Part shown: in pieces, positions 7,595-16,156 of the stretch
How the letters are laid out: every line of letters starts with the position of its first letter
Position numbering within the stretch: position 1 is the stretch's first letter
Origin: Acidobacteriota bacterium
GTDB taxonomy: Bacteria; Acidobacteriota; Terriglobia; Terriglobales; Acidobacteriaceae
Direction of reading: 5' to 3'
Assembly (NCBI GenBank): GCA_028876395.1
Contig: JAGWRX010000103.1
Location: forward strand, 1-38,228
DNA: 38,228 nucleotides
Made by a program: the position numbers and the translations under genes
The notes under the pieces: generated by a model
Told to the model about the DNA's origin: nothing
The model's input: the letters and a program-made list of their open reading frames with translations, nothing else
The model's database searches: none

Positions 7595-8518
7595 CTACAC
7601 GGCAGCAGCCAGTGTCTTCAGAACGCCGCCCCGCTCGGAATCTTCCCAGACAAACGCCATGCCCACGCCATCCGGTCCCCAGCGGACGACCTTTGTCTTC
7701 GAAGCGACTGCGACTTCCGGATCGCCGCCGAAACCGTCTGCCCGTTGCAGCGTAATCTCCATCGTGGTCTCAAGCGGGATGCGTTCTTGCGTGAGCAGGA
7801 ACAGGCCAGTGTTGCTGATATTCCCAATCGGGTAGACCTTGCGCGCATCGCTGCTCTGATCCACGGCCACCAGCCCGGCCATGCGATACCGCTTTTCTCT
7901 CCGGCGATCATGCACATCATGCATGAACCAGCCCAGGAACCGGCGCTTCAGCAGATCCTTCCTGATTTCCCCGGCTGTCGCCCAGCCACCGTCCTCCGCA
8001 TGGCTGCCCGCGGATCCGTTCTGCGCGGAGTAATTGCCCATCTGAAACATCGGGGCAGGATTCTCTTCCCGCCGCTCTGCGCCAGGCAAGCCCATGCTCT
8101 CCGCGTCTGATCGCGAGATCGTTACAGCGGAGTGATGCCGTTCGCCGTTCTCCCCTGGCGGGAGAAACGCCAATTTATGCCCCGTCTTAATCTGCGACGC
8201 AAAAATCGTGTGCTTCGGCAAGACCAGCGCGCTTGCAGGCTGAGCCCTTTTGAAGGGCGTGACCTCGTGGCACGGAAACTGCTCGAGATCACGAACAACA
8301 CAGTGGTTCTCATCCAGAAAAACCAGATCGCGCTTGGGCAGTCCCGGCATCCAGGGAATGCCCCGGTATGGATTCAGCCAGAGGCCCAGGTTGTCCTGGT
8401 TGATGATGGCTTCAAGCAGCATTTTCAGCGGGATGGTAACGGAGTCGACAGAAGCAACATCGAGAGGAAGAAGGCCTTCCTGCGCTGGGTTGAATACACG
8501 GAACTTCTCGAAATCCAT
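7595..8518 (-). CDS. DUF192-like/PilZ domain protein
   Basis: 307 aa from the ATG at 8518 (MDFEKFRVFN), which has GGA eight bases upstream; an ATG at 8527 is equally in frame. Residues about 15-130 (IPLKMLL, GLWLNPYRGIP, RDLVFLDENHCVV, ASALVLPKHTIFAS) resemble the C-terminal core of DUF192 proteins. The C-terminal 100 residues are a PilZ domain, with the c-di-GMP-binding RxxxR-type stretch DRRREKRYR and the NxSxxG motif NISNTG. PilZ domains bind c-di-GMP and usually control motility, adhesion or exopolysaccharide. No signal peptide or membrane segment is seen, so it is presumably cytoplasmic. It is divergent from fabI. Confidence 0.8.
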   Translation of the reverse strand: MDFEKFRVFNPAQEGLLPLDVASVDSVTIPLKMLLEAIINQDNLGLWLNPYRGIPWMPGLPKRDLVFLDENHCVVRDLEQFPCHEVTPFKRAQPASALVLPKHTIFASQIKTGHKLAFLPPGENGERHHSAVTISRSDAESMGLPGAERREENPAPMFQMGNYSAQNGSAGSHAEDGGWATAGEIRKDLLKRRFLGWFMHDVHDRRREKRYRMAGLVAVDQSSDARKVYPIGNISNTGLFLLTQERIPLETTMEITLQRADGFGGDPEVAVASKTKVVRWGPDGVGMAFVWEDSERGGVLKTLAAAV

Positions 8519-8799
8519 GTCAGTCATCCAAGTGAAGATTGCAGATCCAATCTGCCAACTTAGGACGCTATGATGCTTCTCGACTTGTGGCCAATATATC
8601 GAAGAACCAAATGCGCAACGGCGCGAACTTCGCGCCCATGCAGGCGATGACACTCATTAGTTAACAGGCTGCCGCATCGCCGGCCGGCCGGGCGGACCGC
8701 GCCGCCGCCTCTTCCAGTACAACCCGTCTGATATCCTGAAAGACGGTTGGCCTCTCGTTTCCCCACACCAAGCAAACACCCTGGAGGATAAGGACTAGC

Positions 8800-9567
8800 A
8801 TGATCGATTTGGCGGGCAAGACGGCCGTGGTATTCGGGTTGGCCAACAAGCGTTCCATCGCCTGGGGCATTGCCCAGAAGCTGCACGCGGCCGGCGCCAC
8901 CCTGGCCATCTGTTACCAGAACGAGCGCATGAAGCTCGAGGCCGAGGGCCTGATCGCCGAACTGCCCGGCGCCAGCGGCTTCCAGTGCGACGTCTCCGTC
9001 GACCAGGAGATCGACACGCTCTTTGCCGCTCTCAAGGAGAAGTACGGCAAGCTCGACATCCTTGTGCACGCCGTGGCCTTTGCGCCTGCCGCCGACCTGC
9101 GAGGCGAGTTCATCAACACCACCCGCGAGGGCTTCCGCACCGCGATGGACGTGAGCGTCTACTCGCTGATTGCCGTGACGCGCGGGGCCGCGCCGCTGAT
9201 GACCGACGGCGGCAGCGTGATGACGCTCAGCTACTACGCCGCAGAGAAGGTCGTACCCAACTACAACGTGATGGCCGTGGCCAAGGCCGGGCTCGAATCC
9301 AGTGTGCGCTACCTCGCCTGGAACCTCGGCACGAAAAACATTCGCGTGAACGCCATCTCCGCCGGACCCATCAAGACGCTGGCAGCGCGCGGCGTGGGCG
9401 ACCTGAGCGAGATGATGAAGTCCCACGCCGACCGCGCCCCGCTGCACCGCAACGTGGATCAGCTTGAAGTGGGCGGCGCGGCTCTGTTCCTGGCCAGCGA
9501 CCTTTCCAGCGCCATCACCGGCGAAGTCATGTACGTCGATTGCGGCTACAACGTGATGGGGTTCTGA
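8800..9567 (+). CDS. fabI: Enoyl-[acyl-carrier-protein] reductase (NADH), FabI
   Basis: 255 aa, normal length. It has the modified Rossmann glycine motif GLANKRSIAWGIA near residue 12 and the FabI catalytic set Tyr145, Tyr155 and Lys162 (YNVMAVAK), one less than the E. coli numbers 146, 156 and 163. The end shows the typical SDLSSAITGEVMYVDCGYN. It carries out the last, NAD(P)H-dependent step of each fatty-acid elongation cycle and is the triclosan/isoniazid-class target. The start at 8800 is supported by GGAGG and AAGGA within 25 bases upstream. It appears monocistronic: a hairpin follows the stop directly. Confidence 0.97.
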   Translation: MIDLAGKTAVVFGLANKRSIAWGIAQKLHAAGATLAICYQNERMKLEAEGLIAELPGASGFQCDVSVDQEIDTLFAALKEKYGKLDILVHAVAFAPAADLRGEFINTTREGFRTAMDVSVYSLIAVTRGAAPLMTDGGSVMTLSYYAAEKVVPNYNVMAVAKAGLESSVRYLAWNLGTKNIRVNAISAGPIKTLAARGVGDLSEMMKSHADRAPLHRNVDQLEVGGAALFLASDLSSAITGEVMYVDCGYNVMGF

Positions 9568-9589
9568 GGGAGCCGGACTCCGGCTTCCC
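9568..9589. terminator. Hairpin between convergent fabI and CDF-like gene
   Basis: GGGAGCCGG (9568-9576) pairs with CCGGCTTCCC (9580-9589), one base bulged, loop ACT. It starts at the base after the fabI stop and ends at the base before the stop of the convergent gene, the place expected for a shared terminator. There is no T-run on either side, so intrinsic termination would be weak or the hairpin may only protect 3' ends. Confidence 0.5.
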
Positions 9590-10243
9590 TCACCCGCAGC
9601 ACCCGCATCCCTCGCCGCGCCAGGCGCGTCTGCCTTCCACAACCAGAATCGGCACAGCCGCCAGCGCCGCCAGCGTATCCACCCACGACACGCGCCACAC
9701 CGCATAGATCACAAGCCCCGCCAGCGTCACCGCCGCCAGATACGCGCAGGTGGCCGACTGCGTTGCATCCGCGGCCAGTGCGCGATTGTTCAGCAGGCGC
9801 GCCTGTCTGCGCTTCAGTGCAGCCAGCGCCGGCATGGCCACTAGCGCCAGCGCTGTGATGGCGATGCCCAGCGGGCTGGTCTCCAGCGGCGCGCCGTACG
9901 AAAGCGCGGCAATCGCAACCACCACCGCCGCCAGCGCAAACAGCAGAATCGCAGCCGCCCGCTCCGCGTGCGCTTTTTTCAACGGGAAGCGCGGCAGGAA
10001 CTGCAACAGCACAACTGCAGCCGAAAGAAACTCCACCAGACTGTCTGACCCGAAGGCGAGCAGCGCCACGCTGTGCGCCCGGGCAGCGGCAAAGAGAGAC
10101 GCACCGCACTCCAGCGCCATCCACACGAGCGTGATCCACTGCAGCCACGCTACCTGACGCGGAAGCTCGGGATGCGGCAGCGCGGCGCTCGCGGAGCAGG
10201 AGCCGCAGCAGCTTGAATCGTCGGCATGCAATGGAGCACTCAT
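9590..10243 (-). CDS. CDF-like cation transporter, transmembrane domain only, Cys-flanked
   Basis: 217 aa with five to six hydrophobic helices. It aligns in character with the membrane half of cation diffusion facilitators: helix 2 has HSVALLAFGSDSLVE, and the fifth helix has ALAADATQSATCAY in the place of the family's metal-binding DxxxD-type residues. The cytoplasmic C-terminal metal-sensing domain of normal (about 300 aa) CDF proteins is absent. Both termini carry cysteine clusters, SSCCGSC near the start and GCGCCG at the very end, which could bind Zn, Cd or another soft metal. Probable inner-membrane cation exporter; substrate unknown. It is 45 bp downstream of the dlgD-like gene on the same strand. 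Confidence 0.72.
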   Translation of the reverse strand: MSAPLHADDSSCCGSCSASAALPHPELPRQVAWLQWITLVWMALECGASLFAAARAHSVALLAFGSDSLVEFLSAAVVLLQFLPRFPLKKAHAERAAAILLFALAAVVVAIAALSYGAPLETSPLGIAITALALVAMPALAALKRRQARLLNNRALAADATQSATCAYLAAVTLAGLVIYAVWRVSWVDTLAALAAVPILVVEGRRAWRGEGCGCCG

Positions 10244-10288
10244 CGCTGGTCCTATTGTGCCACCGGGCTCACCGCGAAAACCACAAAA

Positions 10289-11293
10289 CTACATGGCGAG
10301 AATCTGCTGCCAGACCGCAGGGTCCACGGGCAGGCCGAGTTTGCGATTCTCCGCGCGCACCTGCAATGTCTTTTCGCCGGGGTAGCGGACCTTGCTTCCC
10401 TCTTTCGCAGGACGGCAGTGATGCACCGACGCGACAATCTCGTCTGCGAGGCGCTCGGCCTCAGCCGCTGCACCAAATGCCGCCGGATTCATCGTCAGAA
10501 ACACCTGCGAAATGCCCGCCTCGCGGAGTGGGTCCGCTGGAAGCTGATGCGTGGCGTTGCCCAGCGACAGCATGGCGCCCATCATGTCCAGCACAACAGA
10601 AAGTCCCGAGCCCTTCCAGTAGCCGGTGGGCAGCGGGCGCTGCGATTGCTCAATCGCTGCGGGGTCGCGGGTGAGATTGCCCTCGGCGTCAAAGCCCCCT
10701 TCAACGGGCAGCAACTCGCCGCGCTGTCGGTAGCTTTCGAGCGCGCCATAGGAAAACTGCGACATCGCCATGTCGAGCACAACGGGCCCGCTGGCGCGCG
10801 GCACGGCAATCACCAGCGGGTTGTTGCCGATGCACGGCTGCACGCCGCCCCACGGCGGCAGGTTGGGCATCGTGTTCGTCCAGCAGATGCCGATGAGCCC
10901 CGCCGCGGCGGCCTGCCAGCCATAGGTGCCGCCGCGCATCCAGTGGTTCGTGTTGCCCAGGCTCACGCATCCCACGCCATGCTCGCGGCCCAAGGCCATG
11001 GCGCGCTCCATCGCGGCCAGCGCATTCAGATTGCCGGGGCCGCGACGCCCGTCCCAGCGCTCGACGGCGCCGAAGCGCGTGATCGCAACAGGCTCCGCGG
11101 CCACGTCGATGCTGCCGTTGCGCACCATCGCGACGAAGCGCGGAAAGCGCGCGACGCCATGCGTGTAGACGCCGTCGCAGGTTGTCTCGGCAAAGAGGCG
11201 CGCACACGTCTGCGCGCGCCCGGCAGAAAAGCCGAGCCTTTGCAGAACCTGCGCAAGCGTTTCGTGGAGTTGGTCGAAGGGGATTCGCAGCAT
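10289..11293 (-). CDS. dlgD: 2,3-diketo-L-gulonate reductase-like malate/lactate dehydrogenase family enzyme
   Basis: 334 aa from the ATG at 11293. An ATG nine codons upstream (11320) is in frame, but the shorter start lines up with the YiaK/DlgD N-terminus. Blocks shared with E. coli YiaK as I remember it include GVYTHGVARFPRF (with the catalytic His), NHWMRGGTYGWQAA, GICWTNT, GNNPLVIAVPR, ELLPVEGGFD and GYWKGSGLS. Members of this Ldh_2 family are NAD(P)H-dependent 2-oxoacid reductases with an unusual non-Rossmann fold. YiaK reduces 2,3-diketo-L-gulonate. No other L-ascorbate or L-xylulose genes are nearby, so the physiological substrate here is inferred. The gene sits upstream of the CDF-like gene and about 60 bp downstream of tsaE. 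Confidence 0.85.
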   Translation of the reverse strand: MLRIPFDQLHETLAQVLQRLGFSAGRAQTCARLFAETTCDGVYTHGVARFPRFVAMVRNGSIDVAAEPVAITRFGAVERWDGRRGPGNLNALAAMERAMALGREHGVGCVSLGNTNHWMRGGTYGWQAAAAGLIGICWTNTMPNLPPWGGVQPCIGNNPLVIAVPRASGPVVLDMAMSQFSYGALESYRQRGELLPVEGGFDAEGNLTRDPAAIEQSQRPLPTGYWKGSGLSVVLDMMGAMLSLGNATHQLPADPLREAGISQVFLTMNPAAFGAAAEAERLADEIVASVHHCRPAKEGSKVRYPGEKTLQVRAENRKLGLPVDPAVWQQILAM

Positions 11294-11353
11294 GGCCTGT
11301 GTCGAGAGTTTGAAGTGCAAATGTGAGAATGAAGACGCTTTGCGCAGCAGGCG

Positions 11354-11827
11354 CTATTCCTTCAGCGTCACCGTAATCTTTCGCGCGTCGCCGCCCTCCG
11401 CGGTAATGACGATTTCGCCTGTGGCGCGCTTGCGGATACTCTTGAATTTCTCGCCCCACTCGACGAGCACCAGCGCGTCGGGCGTCAGCAGTTCGTCGAG
11501 GCCCAGCGTCTCCAGTTGCCGCTCGCCCTCCAGGCGGTAGACATCCAGATGAAAGAGCTTCACCGGCTTGCCGGCCTGCGTGCCGTCGTACTCGTGCAGC
11601 AGAGTAAACGTCGGGCTGGTGACTTCGTCGGCGTCGGCAGCGTCCAGCTCCTGGGCAATGCCCTTCACCAGCGTGGTCTTGCCGGTGCCCAGGTCCCCGC
11701 GCAGCAGCAGCAGTTGCGGCGGCTTGAGCAGGCGGGCCAGCTTGCGTCCCACGTCGATCGTGTCCGCGCCGCTCTGCGTGATGAACTCGTGGATCCTGCC
11801 TTCGGCCGGGGGTGCGGCGTTGCTCAT
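11354..11827 (-). CDS. tsaE: tRNA threonylcarbamoyladenosine biosynthesis ATPase TsaE
   Basis: 157 aa. The start at 11827 is chosen because its ATG overlaps the TGA of nnrD (ATGA), a coupling signal; an upstream in-frame start would lie inside nnrD. Walker A is GDLGTGKTT (Lys at about residue 50). It is followed by the family's VTSPTFTLLHEY, a LFHLDVYRL strand and VLVEWGEKF. TsaE is the ATPase partner of TsaB/TsaD that makes the t6A37 modification in ANN-decoding tRNAs. The nnrE/D-tsaE pairing is common in bacteria. Confidence 0.95.
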   Translation of the reverse strand: MSNAAPPAEGRIHEFITQSGADTIDVGRKLARLLKPPQLLLLRGDLGTGKTTLVKGIAQELDAADADEVTSPTFTLLHEYDGTQAGKPVKLFHLDVYRLEGERQLETLGLDELLTPDALVLVEWGEKFKSIRKRATGEIVITAEGGDARKITVTLKE

Positions 11828-13476
11828 GGCGCTGCCTCGCGGTGGGCCGCGGCCGGCGAAGACTCCGCCGGCAGGCCCTGCAACCAAACATACCCGTTCC
11901 GCCCGCGCGATTCAAAGCGAAAAGCCCGCGCAAGATGCTGAAGACTCTCCGTCGCCAGCAGCGTGTGTTCATCGCCGGCGCGCACAGCCAGGTCCGCGGC
12001 AAGCCCGTGCAGATATACTGCCGCCTCCACCGCGCGCGCGGGTTCGCCTGGATGCTGTGCCAGCAGCCCCGCCACGAGGCCGGTCAGCACGTCGCCGCTG
12101 CCTCCCTTGGCCATGCCGGGATTGCCTGTGGTATTCACGGCCACACGCCCATCGGGATGCGCAATGAGCGTCCGCGCACCTTTCAGCACCACCGTGACTC
12201 CGTTGCGCTGGGCGAAGCTGCGCGCAACCTGAAGCCGGTCAGCCTGCACCGCAGCCACCGTGAGCCCCGCCAGCCGCGCCATCTCGCCGGGATGCGGCGT
12301 GAGCACCAGCGTGCGTCCCTTGGCCAGTTTCGCCAGCAGCACGGGTTTTGCAGCCAGAATATTGAGCGCGTCCGCGTCGATCACCGCCGGAATCTTTGTG
12401 GCGGCCAACAGCCCTGTGGCGAACTTGATGGTCGCCGGGCTTTGCCCGAGGCCCGGCCCGATTGCCAGCACGGTCTTTCCGGCAATGAGCGCTGTCACCT
12501 GCTCCAGCGCAAGGTTCTCTGCCGCAATGTGCCCCTCTGCGGTCGCCGCGAGCGGCCAGGTCATCAGCTCCGGCGCAACGGCCGCCACCAGCGGCAGAGC
12601 GGGAGCGGGCACCGCTGCCGTCACCAGCCCTGCGCCAGCGCGCAACGCCGCCAACGCGGCCATCGCCGGCGCGCCGGACTTGCCGCCCGCCGGACCAAAC
12701 GTGCCGCCCACAACGAGCACATGACCAAAGCTGCCCTTGTTGGCCACCGCGGCGCGCGGAGTCTGCACCAGCGCCAGAGACGCGCCGGCCCACTCCACGC
12801 CGAGCGTTGAAACGATGGCCTCCTCCGGCGAGCCGATGGGCACAACAACCACCGGCTGATCCCAGCGCCGCGTAAGCTCCCCAAAGACATGCGCGGGCTT
12901 GGGCGCGGTAAAGGTGATGACAGCATCGGCGGGAAACACCGGAACGCTTACATTGGCGGCGGTCTCGTCCGCCGGCCAGCCCGAGGGCAGATCGACGGCC
13001 AGCACAGGAGCGGTGCTCGCCTTCATCCACTCCAGCGCGGCCAGCACCAGCCCCTTCAGCGGCGGCTTGAAACCGGTGCCCAGGACCGCGTCCACAATCA
13101 GATCCGATTCCAGCGCATCCTTGTGCCGGTTGAGTTCCTCCGCCGTGTGGATGACGTGAATGAGCCCATGCGCCGGACTTGTGAGTTCGCGCCAGGCTTC
13201 GGCGGCGTCGCCCTTTAAGGTGTCGGGCGCGCCCAGCAGCAGCGTCGTCACCTCAAGCCCAGCGGAAGCCAGCCGCCGCGCAGCCATCATGCCGTCGCCG
13301 CCGTTGTTGCCGCGCCCGCAGAGCACCGTCACACGCCGCGCATGCGGGAACTGCGCGCGCGCAAAAGCCGTCACGGCAGCAGATGCCGTGCGCATCAGCT
13401 TGAGCGACGGCACGCCGAACCGCTCGCTGGTGGCGCGGTCGCAGGCCTGCATCTCGGCAGCGGAAAGAATCTGCAT
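11824..13476 (-). CDS. nnr: Bifunctional NAD(P)H-hydrate repair enzyme (epimerase NnrE + ADP/ATP-dependent dehydratase NnrD)
   Basis: 550 aa, a fusion usual in bacteria. Residues 1 to about 215 are the YjeF-N/NnrE domain, with GRGNNGGDGMMAARRL (phosphate/NAD loop) and ILSAAEMQACD at the start. Residues about 225-520 are the ribokinase-like NnrD domain, with VVGGTFGPAGGKSGAP, GPGLGQSPA, LTPHPGEMARL and NPGMAKGGSGDVLTG. The enzyme repairs the R and S hydrates of NADH and NADPH. It is cytoplasmic. ATGA overlap with tsaE indicates one transcript, likely continuing into dlgD and the CDF-like gene (all minus strand with short gaps). It is divergent from the cupin gene, across 111 bp. Confidence 0.95.
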   Translation of the reverse strand: MQILSAAEMQACDRATSERFGVPSLKLMRTASAAVTAFARAQFPHARRVTVLCGRGNNGGDGMMAARRLASAGLEVTTLLLGAPDTLKGDAAEAWRELTSPAHGLIHVIHTAEELNRHKDALESDLIVDAVLGTGFKPPLKGLVLAALEWMKASTAPVLAVDLPSGWPADETAANVSVPVFPADAVITFTAPKPAHVFGELTRRWDQPVVVVPIGSPEEAIVSTLGVEWAGASLALVQTPRAAVANKGSFGHVLVVGGTFGPAGGKSGAPAMAALAALRAGAGLVTAAVPAPALPLVAAVAPELMTWPLAATAEGHIAAENLALEQVTALIAGKTVLAIGPGLGQSPATIKFATGLLAATKIPAVIDADALNILAAKPVLLAKLAKGRTLVLTPHPGEMARLAGLTVAAVQADRLQVARSFAQRNGVTVVLKGARTLIAHPDGRVAVNTTGNPGMAKGGSGDVLTGLVAGLLAQHPGEPARAVEAAVYLHGLAADLAVRAGDEHTLLATESLQHLARAFRFESRGRNGYVWLQGLPAESSPAAAHREAAP

Positions 13477-13587
13477 GGCACCTATGGTAGCGGGTTTCGA
13501 TGGCTGCCATCAGATTCATGCGAACGCGCGCAGGTTTCGCGTCTTGCGCGACAATAGGAATGCGCGAAACCGAGGAAGGACGAATCC

Positions 13588-14022
13588 ATGAACCATAGCA
13601 ACCAGAGCGGCGCTACAGGCGCGGCATCAACCTTTGATCTTGAGGTCCTTGCCGCCAGATTTCCATCGTCCGCCGAGACCATGCTGCTGGACATGCGGCT
13701 CACCGACGAGCCGGCAGCGAGCTCGCGCCTGTTTCGCATCTACCGGCCCGTTCCGGCGCACTATCACAAGACCTGCGACGAATACCTGCTGGTGATTTCA
13801 GGGCGCGGCAGGTTTGTGGTCGACGGCAGAAATCCAATCGAACTTGGGCCCGGACAGCTGCTCTTCTTCCGGCGCAACACCATCCACAGCATCCCAGAGG
13901 TGATCGAGGGGCCGCTGGTCGTGTTCTCAGTGGATACGCCGCGGCGCGACCCAGCCGACGTGACCTTTGTGGATCCCGGCACTGGGACTGCGGCGACTTT
14001 CATTCGAACGATTCAGTACTAA
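13588..14022 (+). CDS. Single-domain cupin protein
   Basis: 144 aa. The cupin-1 motif has His58, His60 and Glu65 (PAHYHKTCDEYLLVISGRG) and cupin-2 has His100 (FRRNTIHSIPE), so a full metal site is present. The C-terminus DPGTGTAATFIR has no known role. Single-domain cupins of this sort include sugar-binding, dioxygenase and isomerase members, and the substrate cannot be told. The start is supported by AGGAAGGA about nine bases upstream. It is monocistronic, convergent with mntH. Confidence 0.8.
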   Translation: MNHSNQSGATGAASTFDLEVLAARFPSSAETMLLDMRLTDEPAASSRLFRIYRPVPAHYHKTCDEYLLVISGRGRFVVDGRNPIELGPGQLLFFRRNTIHSIPEVIEGPLVVFSVDTPRRDPADVTFVDPGTGTAATFIRTIQY

Positions 14023-14068
14023 CTCACCGGCATCGGGAGTAAATCCGCTACTCGTTCCATTGCGGCTG

Positions 14069-15400
14069 TCACATCCCCAGCGCCGTCTGGACCAGCAGCC
14101 AGCCGTTGAGCACCGCAATCAGCACGGCCACAAGCCAGGCCAGCGCCTGCAGGCCACGACTGTTCACGAACTCGCCCATGCGCCTGCGGCTGCCTGTGAA
14201 GTGAACCAGCGGAATGACGGCAAAGCTGAGCTGCATCGAGAGAATCACCTGGCTCAGAATCAGCAGCTTTTCCGTTCCCCGCTCTCCCGTAACGGCCACC
14301 ACGATGATGGTGGGAATGATGGCCAGGCTGCGCGTGATGAGGCGGCGCAACCACGGCGAGAGCCTGAGATGGATGAAGCCCTCCATCACGATCTGGCCGG
14401 CCAGCGTGCCGGTGATGGAAGAGTTCTGTCCTGAGGCGAGAAGCGCAACAGCAAACAGCGTGCTGGCTCCGGCCGCGCCCACCAGCGGGCTCAGCAGCTT
14501 GTAGGCGTCCTGAATGGCCGCCACGTCAAAGTGTCCGCTGCGATGGAAGACCGCCGCCGCCACAATCAGAATGGCCGCATTCACAAACAGGGCCATCGTC
14601 AGCGCCAGCGCGGAGTCCACGCCGGCCATGTGAATTGCCTCGCGCTTGCCCTCGGCCGTGCGCTTGTACTGCCGGCTCTGCACGATGGACGAGTGCAGGT
14701 AAAGATTGTGGGGCATCACCGTTGCGCCCAGCATGCCGATGGCGATGTACAACATGCCGTGATTGGTGAGGATGCCGGCCGATGGAACGACAAGGCTGTG
14801 CAGCGCCAGCCCATACTCCGGGCGCGACAGCACGATCTGTATGCCGAAGAGCACAATGATCGTCCCGATGAGGGCAATGACCAGCGCCTCAATATAGCGG
14901 AAACCCCAGCGCTGCAAGAGCAGGATCAACAGCACATCCAGCCCGGTAATCAGCACGCCGTAAAAAAGCGGGATATGAAAGAGCAGTTCCAGCGCGATGG
15001 CCGAGCCGATGACCTCGGCCAGGTCGCAGGCGGCAATGGCGATCTCGGCAAAGATCCAAAGCGCAAAACTCACCCTGGGACCGTAGTTCTCATGGCAGAG
15101 CTGTGCCAGGTCGCGCTCGGTGGCCACGCCCAGCTTGAGTGACAGGTTCTGCAGCAGAATGGCCATCAGGTTCGAGGCCATGATGACGAAGAGCAGGGTG
15201 TAGCCGAAGCGCGAGCCTCCGGCAATGTCTGTGGCCCAGTTGCCGGGGTCCATATAGCCGACGGAAATCAGAAATCCCGGCCCAATGAAGCCCAGCAGGC
15301 GCCGCCAGTAGTACGGCGAGCGCGAAATGCTCACACTGGCGTTCACCTCAGGTAACGAGGGCTCGGCGGGGGCGATGAAGGACGTGAATTCAGTGGCCAT
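14069..15400 (-). CDS. mntH: Nramp-family divalent metal transporter MntH
   Basis: 443 aa from the ATG at 15400; a GTG at 15445 would add 15 residues, and neither start has a good Shine-Dalgarno. The family's metal-binding motifs are intact: DPGN at residues 51-54 in helix 1 and GATVMPHNLYLHS in helix 6. Eleven hydrophobic segments can be followed, and GQNSSITGTLAGQIVMEGF is the conserved helix-8/9 region. It imports Mn2+ (also Fe2+) with protons across the inner membrane. It lies downstream of the DtxR/MntR-type regulator on the same strand, the expected target of that regulator. Confidence 0.94.
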   Translation of the reverse strand: MATEFTSFIAPAEPSLPEVNASVSISRSPYYWRRLLGFIGPGFLISVGYMDPGNWATDIAGGSRFGYTLLFVIMASNLMAILLQNLSLKLGVATERDLAQLCHENYGPRVSFALWIFAEIAIAACDLAEVIGSAIALELLFHIPLFYGVLITGLDVLLILLLQRWGFRYIEALVIALIGTIIVLFGIQIVLSRPEYGLALHSLVVPSAGILTNHGMLYIAIGMLGATVMPHNLYLHSSIVQSRQYKRTAEGKREAIHMAGVDSALALTMALFVNAAILIVAAAVFHRSGHFDVAAIQDAYKLLSPLVGAAGASTLFAVALLASGQNSSITGTLAGQIVMEGFIHLRLSPWLRRLITRSLAIIPTIIVVAVTGERGTEKLLILSQVILSMQLSFAVIPLVHFTGSRRRMGEFVNSRGLQALAWLVAVLIAVLNGWLLVQTALGM

Positions 15401-15480
15401 GGGCTGCAAAGGACGAACCGGGAGTTCGTTGTCCCAGTATGCCACAGGTGGTTAATCGTAGTTAATGAATTTTATTACAT

Positions 15481-15494
15481 TTAATTATCATTAA
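15481..15494. promoter_or_regulatory. AT-rich palindrome between mntR and mntH (candidate operator)
   Basis: TTAATTATCATTAA: arms TTAAT and ATTAA separated by four bases, straddling the mntR stop codon. The 45-bp gap after it carries more TTAAT-type half sites in a markedly AT-rich patch within G+C-rich DNA. It could bind the MntR-type regulator or form part of an internal mntH promoter. It does not resemble the E. coli or B. subtilis MntR boxes, so the assignment is inferred. Confidence 0.4.
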
Positions 15495-16156
15495 ATTTCC
15501 GGGCGGAGCCAGATGGCTTCGGCGGCCGGTCTTCCCAGAATCGAAACGCCTGTAGGTAATTCAATTGAAACGGTTTGGTCGTAGTTCTGGCTGACGACGC
15601 GCAGGTTGCGGCTGGGACCGATGCCCATGCGATGCAGAAACAGCAGCAGCTTTGGGTCGCGCTCGTGCAGGCTGGCAACCGTGTACCGGCGGCCTTCGGC
15701 GGCCTCAGAGAGGGGCAGCTCGCCGCGCTGCTTGCGTTGTGCCGGTGTTTCAGGCAGCACGAAGTTGCCGTGCGGACAGGCGCCGCCCTCGCCGAGTTTT
15801 TCCTTGAGGCGCGCCTCGAAGGCCGGGGAAACAGCGTGCTCCAGCCGCTCGGCCTCCTCGTGAATCTCGTACCACTCCATGCCGAAGACTTCGCTGAGCA
15901 TGCGCTCGATGAGGTGATGGCGCAGGGCGGTGCGGTAGGCAGTCTCGCGGCCGGTATCGGTGAGGCGCACGATGCCGTCCGCGCCCACCTCGACGTAGCC
16001 GTCGCGCTTGAGACGCTTGAGCGCCATGGTCACCGCGGGGGCGGAGACCTCAAGCCAGTGCGCGAGGGTGGCCGGGAAAACCTGGTGGCCCTCCGCCTCG
16101 GCCTCAAGAATGGCCTTGAGGTAGTTCTCCTTCGATACGTGGATGGCGTCTTTCAT
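15491..16156 (-). CDS. mntR: DtxR/MntR-family metal-dependent transcriptional regulator with FeoA-like C-terminus
   Basis: 221 aa. The N-terminal winged helix (about 1-65; ENYLKAILE, LEVSAPAVTMALKRLKRDGYV) is followed by the dimerisation/metal domain with the ligand stretch EIHEEAERLEHAVSP (about 98-112) and CPHG near residue 127. A C-terminal SH3/FeoA-like domain follows (about 150-215), as in DtxR and IdeR rather than the short B. subtilis MntR. With bound Mn2+ or Fe2+ such proteins repress uptake genes. The adjacent mntH argues for manganese, but iron cannot be excluded. The two genes probably form a bicistron, mntR first. Confidence 0.9.
   Translation of the reverse strand: MKDAIHVSKENYLKAILEAEAEGHQVFPATLAHWLEVSAPAVTMALKRLKRDGYVEVGADGIVRLTDTGRETAYRTALRHHLIERMLSEVFGMEWYEIHEEAERLEHAVSPAFEARLKEKLGEGGACPHGNFVLPETPAQRKQRGELPLSEAAEGRRYTVASLHERDPKLLLFLHRMGIGPSRNLRVVSQNYDQTVSIELPTGVSILGRPAAEAIWLRPEI

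Noticed and set aside
10226-11326. Plus-strand frame of about 366 codons opposite the dlgD-like gene
   Set aside because: Antisense artefact; the minus-strand product matches the YiaK family throughout.
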